Positions 1 through 5,429 of a stretch of 5,429 bases of DNA are shown piece by piece. Made by a program: the position numbers and the translations under genes. Positions within the stretch are counted from its first letter, which is position 1, and each line of letters begins with the position of its first letter. A model generated the notes under the pieces. It had not been told where the DNA came from. It ran no database searches and worked only from the letters and a program-made list of their open reading frames with translations. The DNA is from an uncultured Gloeocapsa sp. GTDB lineage: Bacteria > Cyanobacteriota > Cyanobacteriia > Cyanobacteriales > Gloeocapsaceae. The DNA lies in NCBI GenBank assembly GCA_937930495.1, contig CALGKL010000084.1, positions 1 through 5,429 on the forward strand, written 5' to 3'.

Positions 1-1
1 C

Positions 2-535
2 GAGAACAATCAAAAAAATTCTACTTTGATTATCCCAGGAATTACGATTAATAACCAAGAATTGGTTACTCTCGATCGAATGCAGTTATTGCGCAACCTC
101 TCTCCCGATGGTTACGCTCTATTTGCGATGGAAAATTTTACACCTAGTTTAGAAAGGATCTTGCGACAAACACAGGGAAATGTTGAACAACCTATTCCCT
201 ATCGTCAACCTTTTGATACTTTGGCTAAACGTTATCAAGGATTACAGAAAGAGTGGAGTTTTTTAATCTCCCAAAATGAATTGGTCATGGACCAAGATAC
301 GATGCAAGAGTGGAGTAAACAAGTTGATTCTCTGGCTTCTAGTTTAAATCGTTTAGCTACAGAGCCTTCCAGTAAAAATTTACTAACAGCACAAATACAG
401 CTTTCAGCTTTTCGGAGAAAATTCGATTATTGGATGTGGGAACATCAGTCTGATAATCTTTACCAGGTTAAAGCTTGGCAATATCGTTTAGCTAGTTTAG
501 AGAAATTACTCAACTATGGCTCAAGATTCATTTGA
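2..535 (+). CDS. Unrecognised protein, 3' part only (5' end off the window)
   Basis: The reading frame is open from the first bases of the window to a TGA at 533-535, giving 177 visible residues. I do not recognise the family. A TTG at 26 or an ATG at 80 could in principle start it, but neither has a Shine-Dalgarno and the frame continues upstream in sense codons, so I read it as the C-terminal part of a longer protein. The visible part is soluble-looking and probably mostly helical after about residue 25, with no membrane segment or signal peptide. It is rich in Gln, Leu and aromatics, with several Trp in the second half (WSFLISQ, WSKQVDSL, YWMWEHQ, AWQYRLASLEKLL). No catalytic motif or metal-binding cluster is visible. 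It lies 56 bases upstream of der on the same strand with no terminator between, so the two may be co-transcribed. That the frame is coding is fairly sure; the function is unknown. Confidence 0.75.
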   Translation, partial: ENNQKNSTLIIPGITINNQELVTLDRMQLLRNLSPDGYALFAMENFTPSLERILRQTQGNVEQPIPYRQPFDTLAKRYQGLQKEWSFLISQNELVMDQDTMQEWSKQVDSLASSLNRLATEPSSKNLLTAQIQLSAFRRKFDYWMWEHQSDNLYQVKAWQYRLASLEKLLNYGSRFI

Positions 536-591
536 GCAATGAGTTACAATGGTTGAGGGCAAAAATATCAGAAATTATCTAATTTTCAATT

Positions 592-1953
592 ATGTCTTTA
601 CCTATTGTAGCTATTATTGGCAGACCTAATGTGGGAAAATCTACCCTAGTTAATCGTCTTGCTAAAGATAAACACGCTATCGTCCACGATCAACCCGGAA
701 TAACCCGCGATCGCACTTATCAAAACGCATTTTGGCAAGATCGAGATTTTACCGTAGTAGATACAGGAGGTTTAATCTTCTCTGATGATAGTGAATTAAT
801 CCCTCAAATTAGAGAGCAAACTATGTTAGCTCTTAATGAAGCTACCGTCGCAATTTTTGTCGTTAATGGACAAGAGGGAGTAACCCCAGGGGATCTAGAA
901 ATAGCGACCTGGTTACGTCAGCAATCTGTCCCGGTCTTGGTAGCTGTCAATAAATGTGAGTCAGAGACTACTGGAATAGTTCAAGCCGCGGAATTCTGGA
1001 AATTAGGTTTAGGCGAACCTATACCCATCTCAGCTATACACGGCAATGGCACAGGAGAGCTACTAGACGAATTAATCGCCTATCTTCCCCCTACTTCTGT
1101 AGGGGAAGAAACCCCTGAAATCAAAATAGCGATCGTCGGACGTCCGAACGTGGGAAAATCTAGTTTATTTAACAGTATAACCGGAGAAAATCGCTGTATC
1201 GTTAGTCCGATTTCAGGAACAACTAGAGATGCGATTGATACAGTTATTGAAAAAGACGGACAAGTCTATCGTTTAATAGATACCGCGGGAATTCGTAAAA
1301 AGAAAAATGTCGAATATGGTGCAGAATTTTTTAGCATCAATCGCTCTTTTAGAGCTATACGTCGATCAGATGTTGTTTTACTGGTACTAGATGCTTTAGA
1401 CGAAGTAACCGACCAAGACCTCAAACTCGCAGGACGTATAATCGAAGAAGGAAAAGCAGTAGTATTGATTATCAACAAATGGGACGCGATCGACAAAGAT
1501 TCCTACACTATTTATCAATATAAAGAACTGATTAATAGTCGTCTTTACTATATGGATTGGGCTGAGATGATTTTTGTTAGCGCTAAAACAGGTCAAAGGG
1601 TCTCCAAAATCCTAGATTTAGCCCAAGTAGCAGCTCAAGAACATAAACGTCGTGTTAGTACCGCGGTGATCAACGAAGTCATCCAAGAGGCGATCGCCCG
1701 TCAATCTCCTCCCACCACTCGTCAAGGAAAACAGGGTAAAATCTATTACGGAACTCAAGTAAGTAGTGGACCACCAACGATCGCTTTATTTGTCAACGAT
1801 CCTCAACGTTTTAGCGAAAACTATCGGCGTTACCTTGAGCATCAATTCCGTCAACAACTAGGCTTTACCGGTACTCCTATTCGTTTACTCTGGAAAGGGA
1901 AAAAAGTCCGTCAAGCAGAAAAAGAAAGTGCTAATCGCGCTACCAAAGTGTAG
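592..1953 (+). CDS. der: Ribosome assembly GTPase Der (EngA), double G domain
   Basis: Der is a cytoplasmic GTPase needed for maturation of the large ribosomal subunit; it binds 50S precursors and hydrolyses GTP. The 453-residue protein shows the family's diagnostic two tandem G domains plus a C-terminal KH-like domain. Domain 1: GRPNVGKST at 10-18, GITRD at 36-40, DTGG at 57-60, NKCE at 120-123, SA at 147-148. Domain 2: GRPNVGKSS at 183-191, GTTRD at 209-213, DTAG at 230-233, NKWD at 295-298, SAK at 330-332. The KH-like part covers about 350-440 and ends in a basic tail ([13 protein letters not shown]). Length is normal for the family. An in-frame TAA at 580-582, with no other start codon between, fixes the ATG at 592; no clear Shine-Dalgarno precedes it. 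The first-domain G4 motif has Glu where NKxD has Asp. A strong inverted repeat lies in the inter-domain linker codons (1084-1116). Identification is very secure. Confidence 0.98.
   Translation: MSLPIVAIIGRPNVGKSTLVNRLAKDKHAIVHDQPGITRDRTYQNAFWQDRDFTVVDTGGLIFSDDSELIPQIREQTMLALNEATVAIFVVNGQEGVTPGDLEIATWLRQQSVPVLVAVNKCESETTGIVQAAEFWKLGLGEPIPISAIHGNGTGELLDELIAYLPPTSVGEETPEIKIAIVGRPNVGKSSLFNSITGENRCIVSPISGTTRDAIDTVIEKDGQVYRLIDTAGIRKKKNVEYGAEFFSINRSFRAIRRSDVVLLVLDALDEVTDQDLKLAGRIIEEGKAVVLIINKWDAIDKDSYTIYQYKELINSRLYYMDWAEMIFVSAKTGQRVSKILDLAQVAAQEHKRRVSTAVINEVIQEAIARQSPPTTRQGKQGKIYYGTQVSSGPPTIALFVNDPQRFSENYRRYLEHQFRQQLGFTGTPIRLLWKGKKVRQAEKESANRATKV
707..714. repeat. HIP1 palindrome GCGATCGC in der (first G domain)
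   Basis: Perfect HIP1 octamer, the highly iterated palindrome typical of many cyanobacterial genomes. It lies in the codons of the GITRD switch motif of der. Confidence 0.8.
1690..1697. repeat. HIP1 palindrome GCGATCGC in der (C-terminal domain)
   Basis: Perfect HIP1 octamer, here extended to GGCGATCGCC, the common longer form. It encodes part of QEAIARQ in the KH-like domain of Der. Confidence 0.8.
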
Positions 1954-2002
1954 CTAGAGGGTAGAATTAGAAAAAACAAAAGGTCTAAATTAACAAATAA
2001 CA

Positions 2003-4039
2003 ATGGAGTCACTCTATCAATACGCCTGGTTAGTCCCCGTCTTACCCCTGGTTGGTGCAACTGTAGTAGGGATGGGATTAATTTCTTTTGGCAAATTTAC
2101 CAGTAACTTAAGACAATTAAACGCCTTGTTTATAGTATTTTTGACAGGCGCTTCTATGGTTTTATCTTTCGCCTTGTTATGGAGTCAAATTCAAGGACAC
2201 GAGAGTTATACACGTACCCTAGAATGGGCTTCAGCGGGAAGCTTTCATCTGAGTATGGGTTATACCATCGATCCGTTGAGTTCCCTGATGCTAGTGATTG
2301 TCTGTACTGTAGCCTTTTTGGTGATGATTTATACAGATGGTTACATGGCTCATGACCCCGGTTATGTACGCTTTTACGCTTATTTGAGTATTTTTAGCTC
2401 TTCGATGTTGGGTTTAGTAGTTAGTCCTAACCTCGTCCAGATTTATATCTTTTGGGAATTAGTGGGGATGTGTTCCTACCTACTGATTGGTTTCTGGTAC
2501 GATCGCCCCGCAGCTGCTGACGCTTGTCAAAAAGCCTTTGTTACCAACCGAGTAGGGGACTTTGGTTTATTACTCGGTATCCTCGGTTTATATTGGGCAA
2601 CGGGTAGCTTTGAATTTGGGGTAATTGGCGAACGTTTGGAAAGTCTACTTAACTCAGGCGCTTTAGCACCAGGATTAGCCGCCTTGTTCGGGATTTTGGT
2701 CTTCCTTGGTCCGGTCGCTAAATCAGCCCAATTTCCTCTCCACGTCTGGTTACCCGACGCTATGGAAGGTCCTACGCCGATTTCAGCTTTAATTCACGCC
2801 GCTACCATGGTTGCTGCTGGAGTCTTTCTAATAGCACGTATGTACCCTGTCTTCGAACACCTACCCTCAGTAATGACTGTCATTGCTTGGACAGGTTGTT
2901 TCACCGCTTTTCTCGGCGCAACTATCGCCCTAACCCAAAATGACATCAAAAAAGGCCTAGCATATTCGACTATTTCTCAACTTGGTTATATGGTTATGGC
3001 TATGGGAATTGGTGCATATAGCGCCGGATTATTTCACCTGATGACCCACGCCTACTTCAAAGCGATGCTCTTCCTTTGTTCTGGTTCAGTTATCCACGGT
3101 ATGGAAGCAGTGGTCGGACATAACCCTAACCTCGCTCAAGATATGCGCGTCATGGGTGGTTTACGCAAATTTATGCCCATTACTTGGCTAACTTTTCTAG
3201 TAGGTAATCTAGCTATCTGTGGTATTCCTCCTTTCGCTGGTTTTTGGTCTAAAGATGAAATCCTCGGTCTAGCTTTTGCAGCTAATCCCGCTCTATGGTT
3301 GGTAGGTTGGTTAACCGCTGGTTTGACTGCTTTTTATATGTTCCGCATGTACTTTCTCACCTTTGAGGGAGAGTTTCGCGGTAATGACATTTCGGCACGT
3401 CAATTAGTTTTGGGTAAACCCGCTTTTGGTCCCGGAGCTATGAATATTGCTGAACTACACGAAGAACATGAAAACCACGACCAGGGACATAGCGAAAGTC
3501 CCCACGAGTCCCCCCTGTCTATGGTTTTACCTCTGTTGGTTTTAGCCGTTCCCTCTTTTTTAATTGGTTGGTTGGGTAAACCCTGGGCTAATGTCTTTGA
3601 AGAGTTTATTTTCCCCCCTGGAGAAGAAATCGTCCCATCAGCTCATCATTTTGACTCGACAGAATTTCTCGTTATGGCGGGAAGTTCTGTCGGTATTTCT
3701 TTGATTGGTATTAGCGTTGCGATCCTGATGTACCTGACGAAGAAAATTGATCCAGGGGCGATCGCCGCTAAATTCCCCGCACTTTACAAGTTGTCCCTGA
3801 ATAAATGGTACTTTGATGATGTCTATGATCGCGTTTTCATCCAAGGATCTCGTCGTCTAGCTCGACAAATTCTCGAAGTTGACTATCGGGTGGTTGATGG
3901 TGCAGTGAATCTCACTGGTTTAGCAACTTTAGTCAGTGGTGAAACCTTAAAATACCTGGAAAATGGTCGCGCTCAATTCTACGCTTTGATTATTTTTGCC
4001 GGAGTGTTAGGTTTTGTGATTGTATTTAGCTTGGTGTAA
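2003..4039 (+). CDS. ndhF: NAD(P)H-quinone oxidoreductase subunit 5 (NdhF1 type)
   Basis: This is a large antiporter-like membrane subunit of the cyanobacterial NDH-1 complex in the thylakoid membrane, homologous to NuoL of complex I. It couples plastoquinone reduction to proton pumping in respiration and cyclic electron flow around photosystem I. The 678-residue protein is strongly hydrophobic with many membrane helices. Conserved pumping residues are visible: Glu152 in FWELVGMCSYL, Lys240 in GPVAKSAQFPLHVWLPDA, the His residues of SALIHAATMV (265) and LMTHAYFKAMLF (349), Lys353, and Lys417 in GFWSKDEI. A hydrophilic His/Glu-rich loop spans about 485-503. A C-terminal extension (about 590-678) includes KWYFDDVYDR and a last helix, as expected for full-length NdhF. 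The N-terminus MESLYQYAWLVPVLPL fits NdhF1 rather than the CO2-uptake paralogues NdhF3/F4; that subtype call rests on memory of the family. An in-frame TAA at 1991-1993 supports the ATG at 2003. It follows der by 49 bases and is followed by a terminator. Confidence 0.96.
   Translation: MESLYQYAWLVPVLPLVGATVVGMGLISFGKFTSNLRQLNALFIVFLTGASMVLSFALLWSQIQGHESYTRTLEWASAGSFHLSMGYTIDPLSSLMLVIVCTVAFLVMIYTDGYMAHDPGYVRFYAYLSIFSSSMLGLVVSPNLVQIYIFWELVGMCSYLLIGFWYDRPAAADACQKAFVTNRVGDFGLLLGILGLYWATGSFEFGVIGERLESLLNSGALAPGLAALFGILVFLGPVAKSAQFPLHVWLPDAMEGPTPISALIHAATMVAAGVFLIARMYPVFEHLPSVMTVIAWTGCFTAFLGATIALTQNDIKKGLAYSTISQLGYMVMAMGIGAYSAGLFHLMTHAYFKAMLFLCSGSVIHGMEAVVGHNPNLAQDMRVMGGLRKFMPITWLTFLVGNLAICGIPPFAGFWSKDEILGLAFAANPALWLVGWLTAGLTAFYMFRMYFLTFEGEFRGNDISARQLVLGKPAFGPGAMNIAELHEEHENHDQGHSESPHESPLSMVLPLLVLAVPSFLIGWLGKPWANVFEEFIFPPGEEIVPSAHHFDSTEFLVMAGSSVGISLIGISVAILMYLTKKIDPGAIAAKFPALYKLSLNKWYFDDVYDRVFIQGSRRLARQILEVDYRVVDGAVNLTGLATLVSGETLKYLENGRAQFYALIIFAGVLGFVIVFSLV
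3758..3765. repeat. HIP1 palindrome GCGATCGC in ndhF
   Basis: Perfect HIP1 octamer within GGCGATCGCC. It encodes part of DPGAIAAK in the C-terminal extension of NdhF. Confidence 0.8.
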
Positions 4040-4054
4040 CCTCAGATGTTAGGT

Positions 4055-4072
4055 GGAGGAACAATGGGCTAA
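4055..4072 (+). other. Strong Shine-Dalgarno followed by a two-codon frame
   Basis: Sixteen bases after the ndhF stop, GGAGG (4055-4059) is followed at four-base spacing by ATG GGC TAA (4064-4072), encoding only Met-Gly. No other start in this window has so good a ribosome binding site. It lies between ndhF and the terminator, so it would be on the ndhF mRNA. In many cyanobacteria ndhF1 is followed directly by ndhD1, so this could be a leftover initiation site. It could equally be chance or a minimal regulatory ORF. The motif is seen directly; any role is inference. Confidence 0.3.
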
Positions 4073-4088
4073 ACCCCTAAACTGAAAT

Positions 4089-4119
4089 AATACCTTTAGA
4101 TAATCTAGAGGTATTTTTT
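4089..4119 (+). terminator. Rho-independent terminator after ndhF
   Basis: AATACCTTTAGA (4089-4100), a TAA loop (4101-4103) and TCTAGAGGTATT (4104-4115) form a 12-bp stem with a single T-G wobble, though the outermost pairs overlap the run of six T at 4114-4119. It is placed 50 bases after the ndhF stop and 29 bases before fmt, so it ends the upstream transcription unit. The opposite strand lacks a good T-run after the hairpin, so it is mainly one-directional. Confidence 0.9.
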
Positions 4120-4126
4120 AGTATCT

Positions 4127-4132
4127 TATAAA
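4127..4132 (+). promoter_or_regulatory. Possible -10 box for fmt
   Basis: The terminator after ndhF implies that fmt has its own promoter in the short gap before its ATG at 4149. TATAAA at 4127-4132 is the best -10 candidate there and would give a leader of only about 10 bases. No convincing -35 lies at the usual distance; that position falls inside the terminator stem (TCTAGA at 4104-4109). This is a weak, position-based call. Confidence 0.25.
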
Positions 4133-4148
4133 ATGGACCATAAAGAAA

Positions 4149-5135
4149 ATGCGCGTAGTTTTTTTCGGGACACCACAATTTGCCGTTCCTACCCTGGAAG
4201 CCTTAATTAATCATCCTCAGATAGAATTATTAGGGGTAGTCACTCAACCGGATAAACGTCGAGGTAGAGGTAGTCAATTAATACCCTCTCCAGTCAAAAA
4301 AATAGCTCTAGCTCATAATTTACCAGTATGGCAACCAAAAAGTATTAAAAAACATCGTCCTACCCTAACACAATTAGCCCAAACTGCTGCTGACGTCTTC
4401 GTGGTAATCGCCTATGGACAAATACTCTCTAGTGAAATTTTAAATATGCCTAGATTAGGTTGTGTCAACGTCCACGGTTCAATTTTACCTCAATATCGGG
4501 GTGCGGCACCCATTCAGTGGAGTATCTATAACGGCGATCGCCTCTCTGGGATCACTACCATGTTAATGGATGAAGGCATGGATACAGGACCAATGCTGCT
4601 TAAGGCTTATACTGAAATAGGATTATTAGATAATAGCCAAGATCTAGCCCTAACCCTAGCTAATTTAGGCGCAGAATTACTTATAGAAACCCTACGTCAA
4701 TTAGCAGAAGGTACAATCACCCCAACTCCTCAAGACAATACCCAGGCTAACTACGCACCCTTATTGCAAAAATCCGATTATTTATTAGATTGGTCAAAAT
4801 CAGCTCTAGCTCTACATAATCAAATTAGAGCCTTTTTCCCCAATTGTTACACTTATTGGCGAGACAAAGAGATTAAAATTCTGGCAACAGCACCTTTACT
4901 TACAGAATGTAGTCAGGAATTACCAGAAAAAATCAGCCAACTTATTCCCCAGTTTAGTAACTTAAAAGGGGAAACAGGAACAATAGTGGCGATCGCCAAA
5001 GGCTTAGGACCAATTATCCAAACAGGAGAAGGACTACTTTTACTAAGGGAAATCCAACTACCTGGAAAGCGCCCCCAGTCTGGGATAGACTTCATTAACG
5101 GCAACCGATTAGAGCAAGGCGAAAAAATTTTTTGA
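4149..5135 (+). CDS. fmt: Methionyl-tRNA formyltransferase
   Basis: Fmt transfers a formyl group from 10-formyltetrahydrofolate to the amino group of Met on initiator tRNA, giving fMet-tRNA for translation initiation in the cytoplasm. The 328-residue protein has the usual length and two-part layout. The N-terminal Rossmann-like formyltransferase domain starts [19 protein letters not shown]. It contains the QPDKRRGRG loop at 34-41 and PSPVK at 46-50. The catalytic Asn107 and His109 lie in [18 protein letters not shown], and Asp145 in [11 protein letters not shown]. The C-terminal tRNA-binding OB-fold domain spans about 205-320 and includes the late LPGKRPQSG motif (304-312). An in-frame TAG at 4119-4121, with no other start codon between, fixes the ATG at 4149; only a weak AAAGA precedes it. 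The last codons, encoding Lys-Ile-Phe, lie in an A6T6 tract that belongs to the A-tract region of the rRNA promoter just downstream. No intrinsic terminator for fmt is visible before that promoter. Identification is very secure. Confidence 0.98.
   Translation: MRVVFFGTPQFAVPTLEALINHPQIELLGVVTQPDKRRGRGSQLIPSPVKKIALAHNLPVWQPKSIKKHRPTLTQLAQTAADVFVVIAYGQILSSEILNMPRLGCVNVHGSILPQYRGAAPIQWSIYNGDRLSGITTMLMDEGMDTGPMLLKAYTEIGLLDNSQDLALTLANLGAELLIETLRQLAEGTITPTPQDNTQANYAPLLQKSDYLLDWSKSALALHNQIRAFFPNCYTYWRDKEIKILATAPLLTECSQELPEKISQLIPQFSNLKGETGTIVAIAKGLGPIIQTGEGLLLLREIQLPGKRPQSGIDFINGNRLEQGEKIF
4534..4541. repeat. HIP1 palindrome GCGATCGC in fmt (catalytic domain)
   Basis: Perfect HIP1 octamer within GGCGATCGCC. 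It encodes part of NGDRLSG, between the two catalytic motifs of Fmt. Confidence 0.8.
4989..4996. repeat. HIP1 palindrome GCGATCGC in fmt (C-terminal domain)
   Basis: Perfect HIP1 octamer within GGCGATCGCC. It encodes part of IVAIAKG in the OB-fold domain of Fmt. Confidence 0.8.
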
Positions 5136-5183
5136 AAAAAATCAAAAAAAGGGGTTGACAAACCCAGAGAAAAGAGATAGATT
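5128..5183 (+). promoter_or_regulatory. rRNA operon promoter with UP-like A-tracts
   Basis: A consensus -35 TTGACA (5155-5160) is followed after exactly 17 bases by TAGATT (5178-5183), which matches TATAAT at four of six positions. Transcription should start near 5190. Just upstream lie T6 (5128-5133), A7 (5135-5141) and A7 (5144-5150), at about -40 to -62, where the alpha subunits of RNA polymerase contact UP elements. Consecutive A/T tracts are roughly one helical turn apart, so the DNA may also be bent. This arrangement suits a strong rRNA promoter. An inverted repeat (5152-5165) covers the -35 box. The hexamers are seen directly; strength and start site are inferred. Confidence 0.8.
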
Positions 5184-5189
5184 AGTAAA

Positions 5190-5301
5190 TGCGCGGTTGA
5201 AGCGCAACCCTCCGAACCGAAACAAATTAATAAGTTTAAAAGTAAGTAACTGACCCCCAGTTAACTAAAGATTATACAAACAAAGCCAAAAAAAACTCAA
5301 C
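5190..5301 (+). other. Transcribed leader of the rRNA operon
   Basis: About 110 bases separate the predicted start from the 16S gene. The first stretch can fold at once: GGTTG (5195-5199) pairs with CAACC (5205-5209), or alternatively GCGC (5191-5194) pairs with GCGC (5202-5205). A second hairpin is TAACTG (5247-5252), loop ACCCC, CAGTTA (5258-5263). The rest is AT-rich. I see no tRNA, no reading frame and no clear boxA. In rRNA operons such leaders pair with sequence beyond the 16S 3' end to form the processing stem, but that partner lies outside the window. Confidence 0.6.
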
Positions 5302-5429
5302 AACATGGAGAGTTTGATCCTGGCTCAGAATGAACGCTGGCGGTATGCCTAACACATGCAAGTCGAACGATTCCTTCGGGAAGAGTGGCGGACGGGTGAG
5401 TAACGCGTGAGAATCTGCCTTCAGGATGG
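5302..5429 (+). rRNA. rrs: 16S ribosomal RNA, 5' end only
   Basis: The universal bacterial 16S start is present: AGAGTTTGATCCTGGCTCAG at 5309-5328, then GAACGCTGGCGG, ACACATGCAAGTCGAACG and GTGGCGGACGGGTGAGTAAC. Aligning by eye to the E. coli 5' end puts the mature start near 5302, give or take a few bases. The sequence after it, CGTGAGAATCTGCCTTCAGG, is of cyanobacterial type. The V1 helix is short and capped by a UUCG tetraloop (TTCC 5371-5374, TTCG, GGAA 5379-5382). The gene runs off the right edge with about 128 bases visible. The gene forms the 30S decoding subunit and is driven by the promoter at 5128-5183. Confidence 0.98.

Noticed and set aside
26..80. TTG at 26 or ATG at 80 as the true start of the first gene.
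   Set aside because: Neither has a Shine-Dalgarno, and the frame stays open to the window edge, so a start off the window is more likely.
539..591. ATGs at 539 and 549 as earlier starts for der.
   Set aside because: The ATG at 539 begins a frame that stops after five codons, and the one at 549 is out of frame with der. An in-frame stop at 580-582 blocks any upstream der start.
1266..1596. Minus-strand open frames opposite der.
   Set aside because: They lie wholly within a secure gene, resemble no known protein and have no start signals.
1954..2002. A promoter for ndhF in the der-ndhF gap (TAGAAT at 1962-1967).
   Set aside because: No -35 lies at a suitable distance, and the 49-base gap without a terminator fits read-through from der.
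3638..3844. Minus-strand open frame opposite the ndhF 3' part.
   Set aside because: It is short, has no recognisable motif and no ribosome binding site; best read as a shadow of ndhF coding sequence.
4133..4148. ATG at 4133 as the start of fmt.
   Set aside because: It is 16 bases upstream and therefore out of frame; the conserved [12 protein letters not shown] start is at 4149.
4913..5161. Minus-strand open frame opposite the fmt 3' end.
   Set aside because: It begins in the rRNA promoter region and otherwise mirrors fmt; no independent support.
5197..5232. A second rRNA promoter (TTGAAG at 5197-5202 with TTAATA at 5227-5232).
   Set aside because: The spacing of 24 bases is too long, and nothing resembling -10 lies at 16-18 bases.
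5190..5301. A boxA antitermination site or a tRNA in the rRNA leader.
   Set aside because: No sequence close to a boxA consensus and no cloverleaf could be found by eye.
1..5429. CRISPR array, insertion sequence, toxin-antitoxin or defence system.
   Set aside because: No regularly spaced repeats, transposase, terminal inverted repeats with target duplications or small gene pairs are visible; the region is core housekeeping DNA.

Overview
The window looks like ordinary, vertically inherited core DNA from a cyanobacterium. Four signs support this. NdhF is of the cyanobacterial NdhF1 type, starting MESLYQYAWLVPVLPL. The palindrome GCGATCGC (HIP1) occurs five times in 5.4 kb. The base composition is moderately AT-rich. 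The first 128 bases of the 16S rRNA gene read like cyanobacterial 16S. I cannot name the species, although the 16S start would allow a search to do so.

Layout, all on the + strand: (1) the 3' part of a protein gene I do not recognise, cut by the left edge and ending at 535; (2) der (592-1953), a double-GTPase ribosome assembly factor; (3) ndhF (2003-4039), a proton-pumping membrane subunit of the NDH-1 complex; (4) a 109-base gap with a strong Shine-Dalgarno before a two-codon frame, then a clear intrinsic terminator (4089-4119); (5) fmt (4149-5135), the methionyl-tRNA formyltransferase; (6) a strong sigma70-type rRNA promoter starting 19 bases after the fmt stop, a leader of about 110 bases, and the 5' end of the 16S rRNA gene (from about 5302), which runs off the right edge. 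No stretch over 300 bases lacks a gene.

The first three genes could share a transcript: the gaps are 56 and 49 bases and no terminator lies between them. The terminator after ndhF closes that unit, and fmt then needs its own promoter. Three of the loci serve translation: Der matures the 50S subunit, Fmt formylates initiator tRNA, and the rRNA operon supplies the ribosome. ndhF serves respiration and cyclic electron flow.

I found no undescribed gene system, mobile element or CRISPR array. The most interesting signals are small and regulatory. The A-tract (UP-element-like) region of the rRNA promoter overlaps the fmt stop codon. A perfect inverted repeat sits on the rRNA -35 box and would act as a terminator on the opposite strand. 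The best Shine-Dalgarno I saw serves a Met-Gly-stop frame after ndhF, possibly a relic of a lost ndhD1. Competing hairpins lie in the der inter-domain linker.
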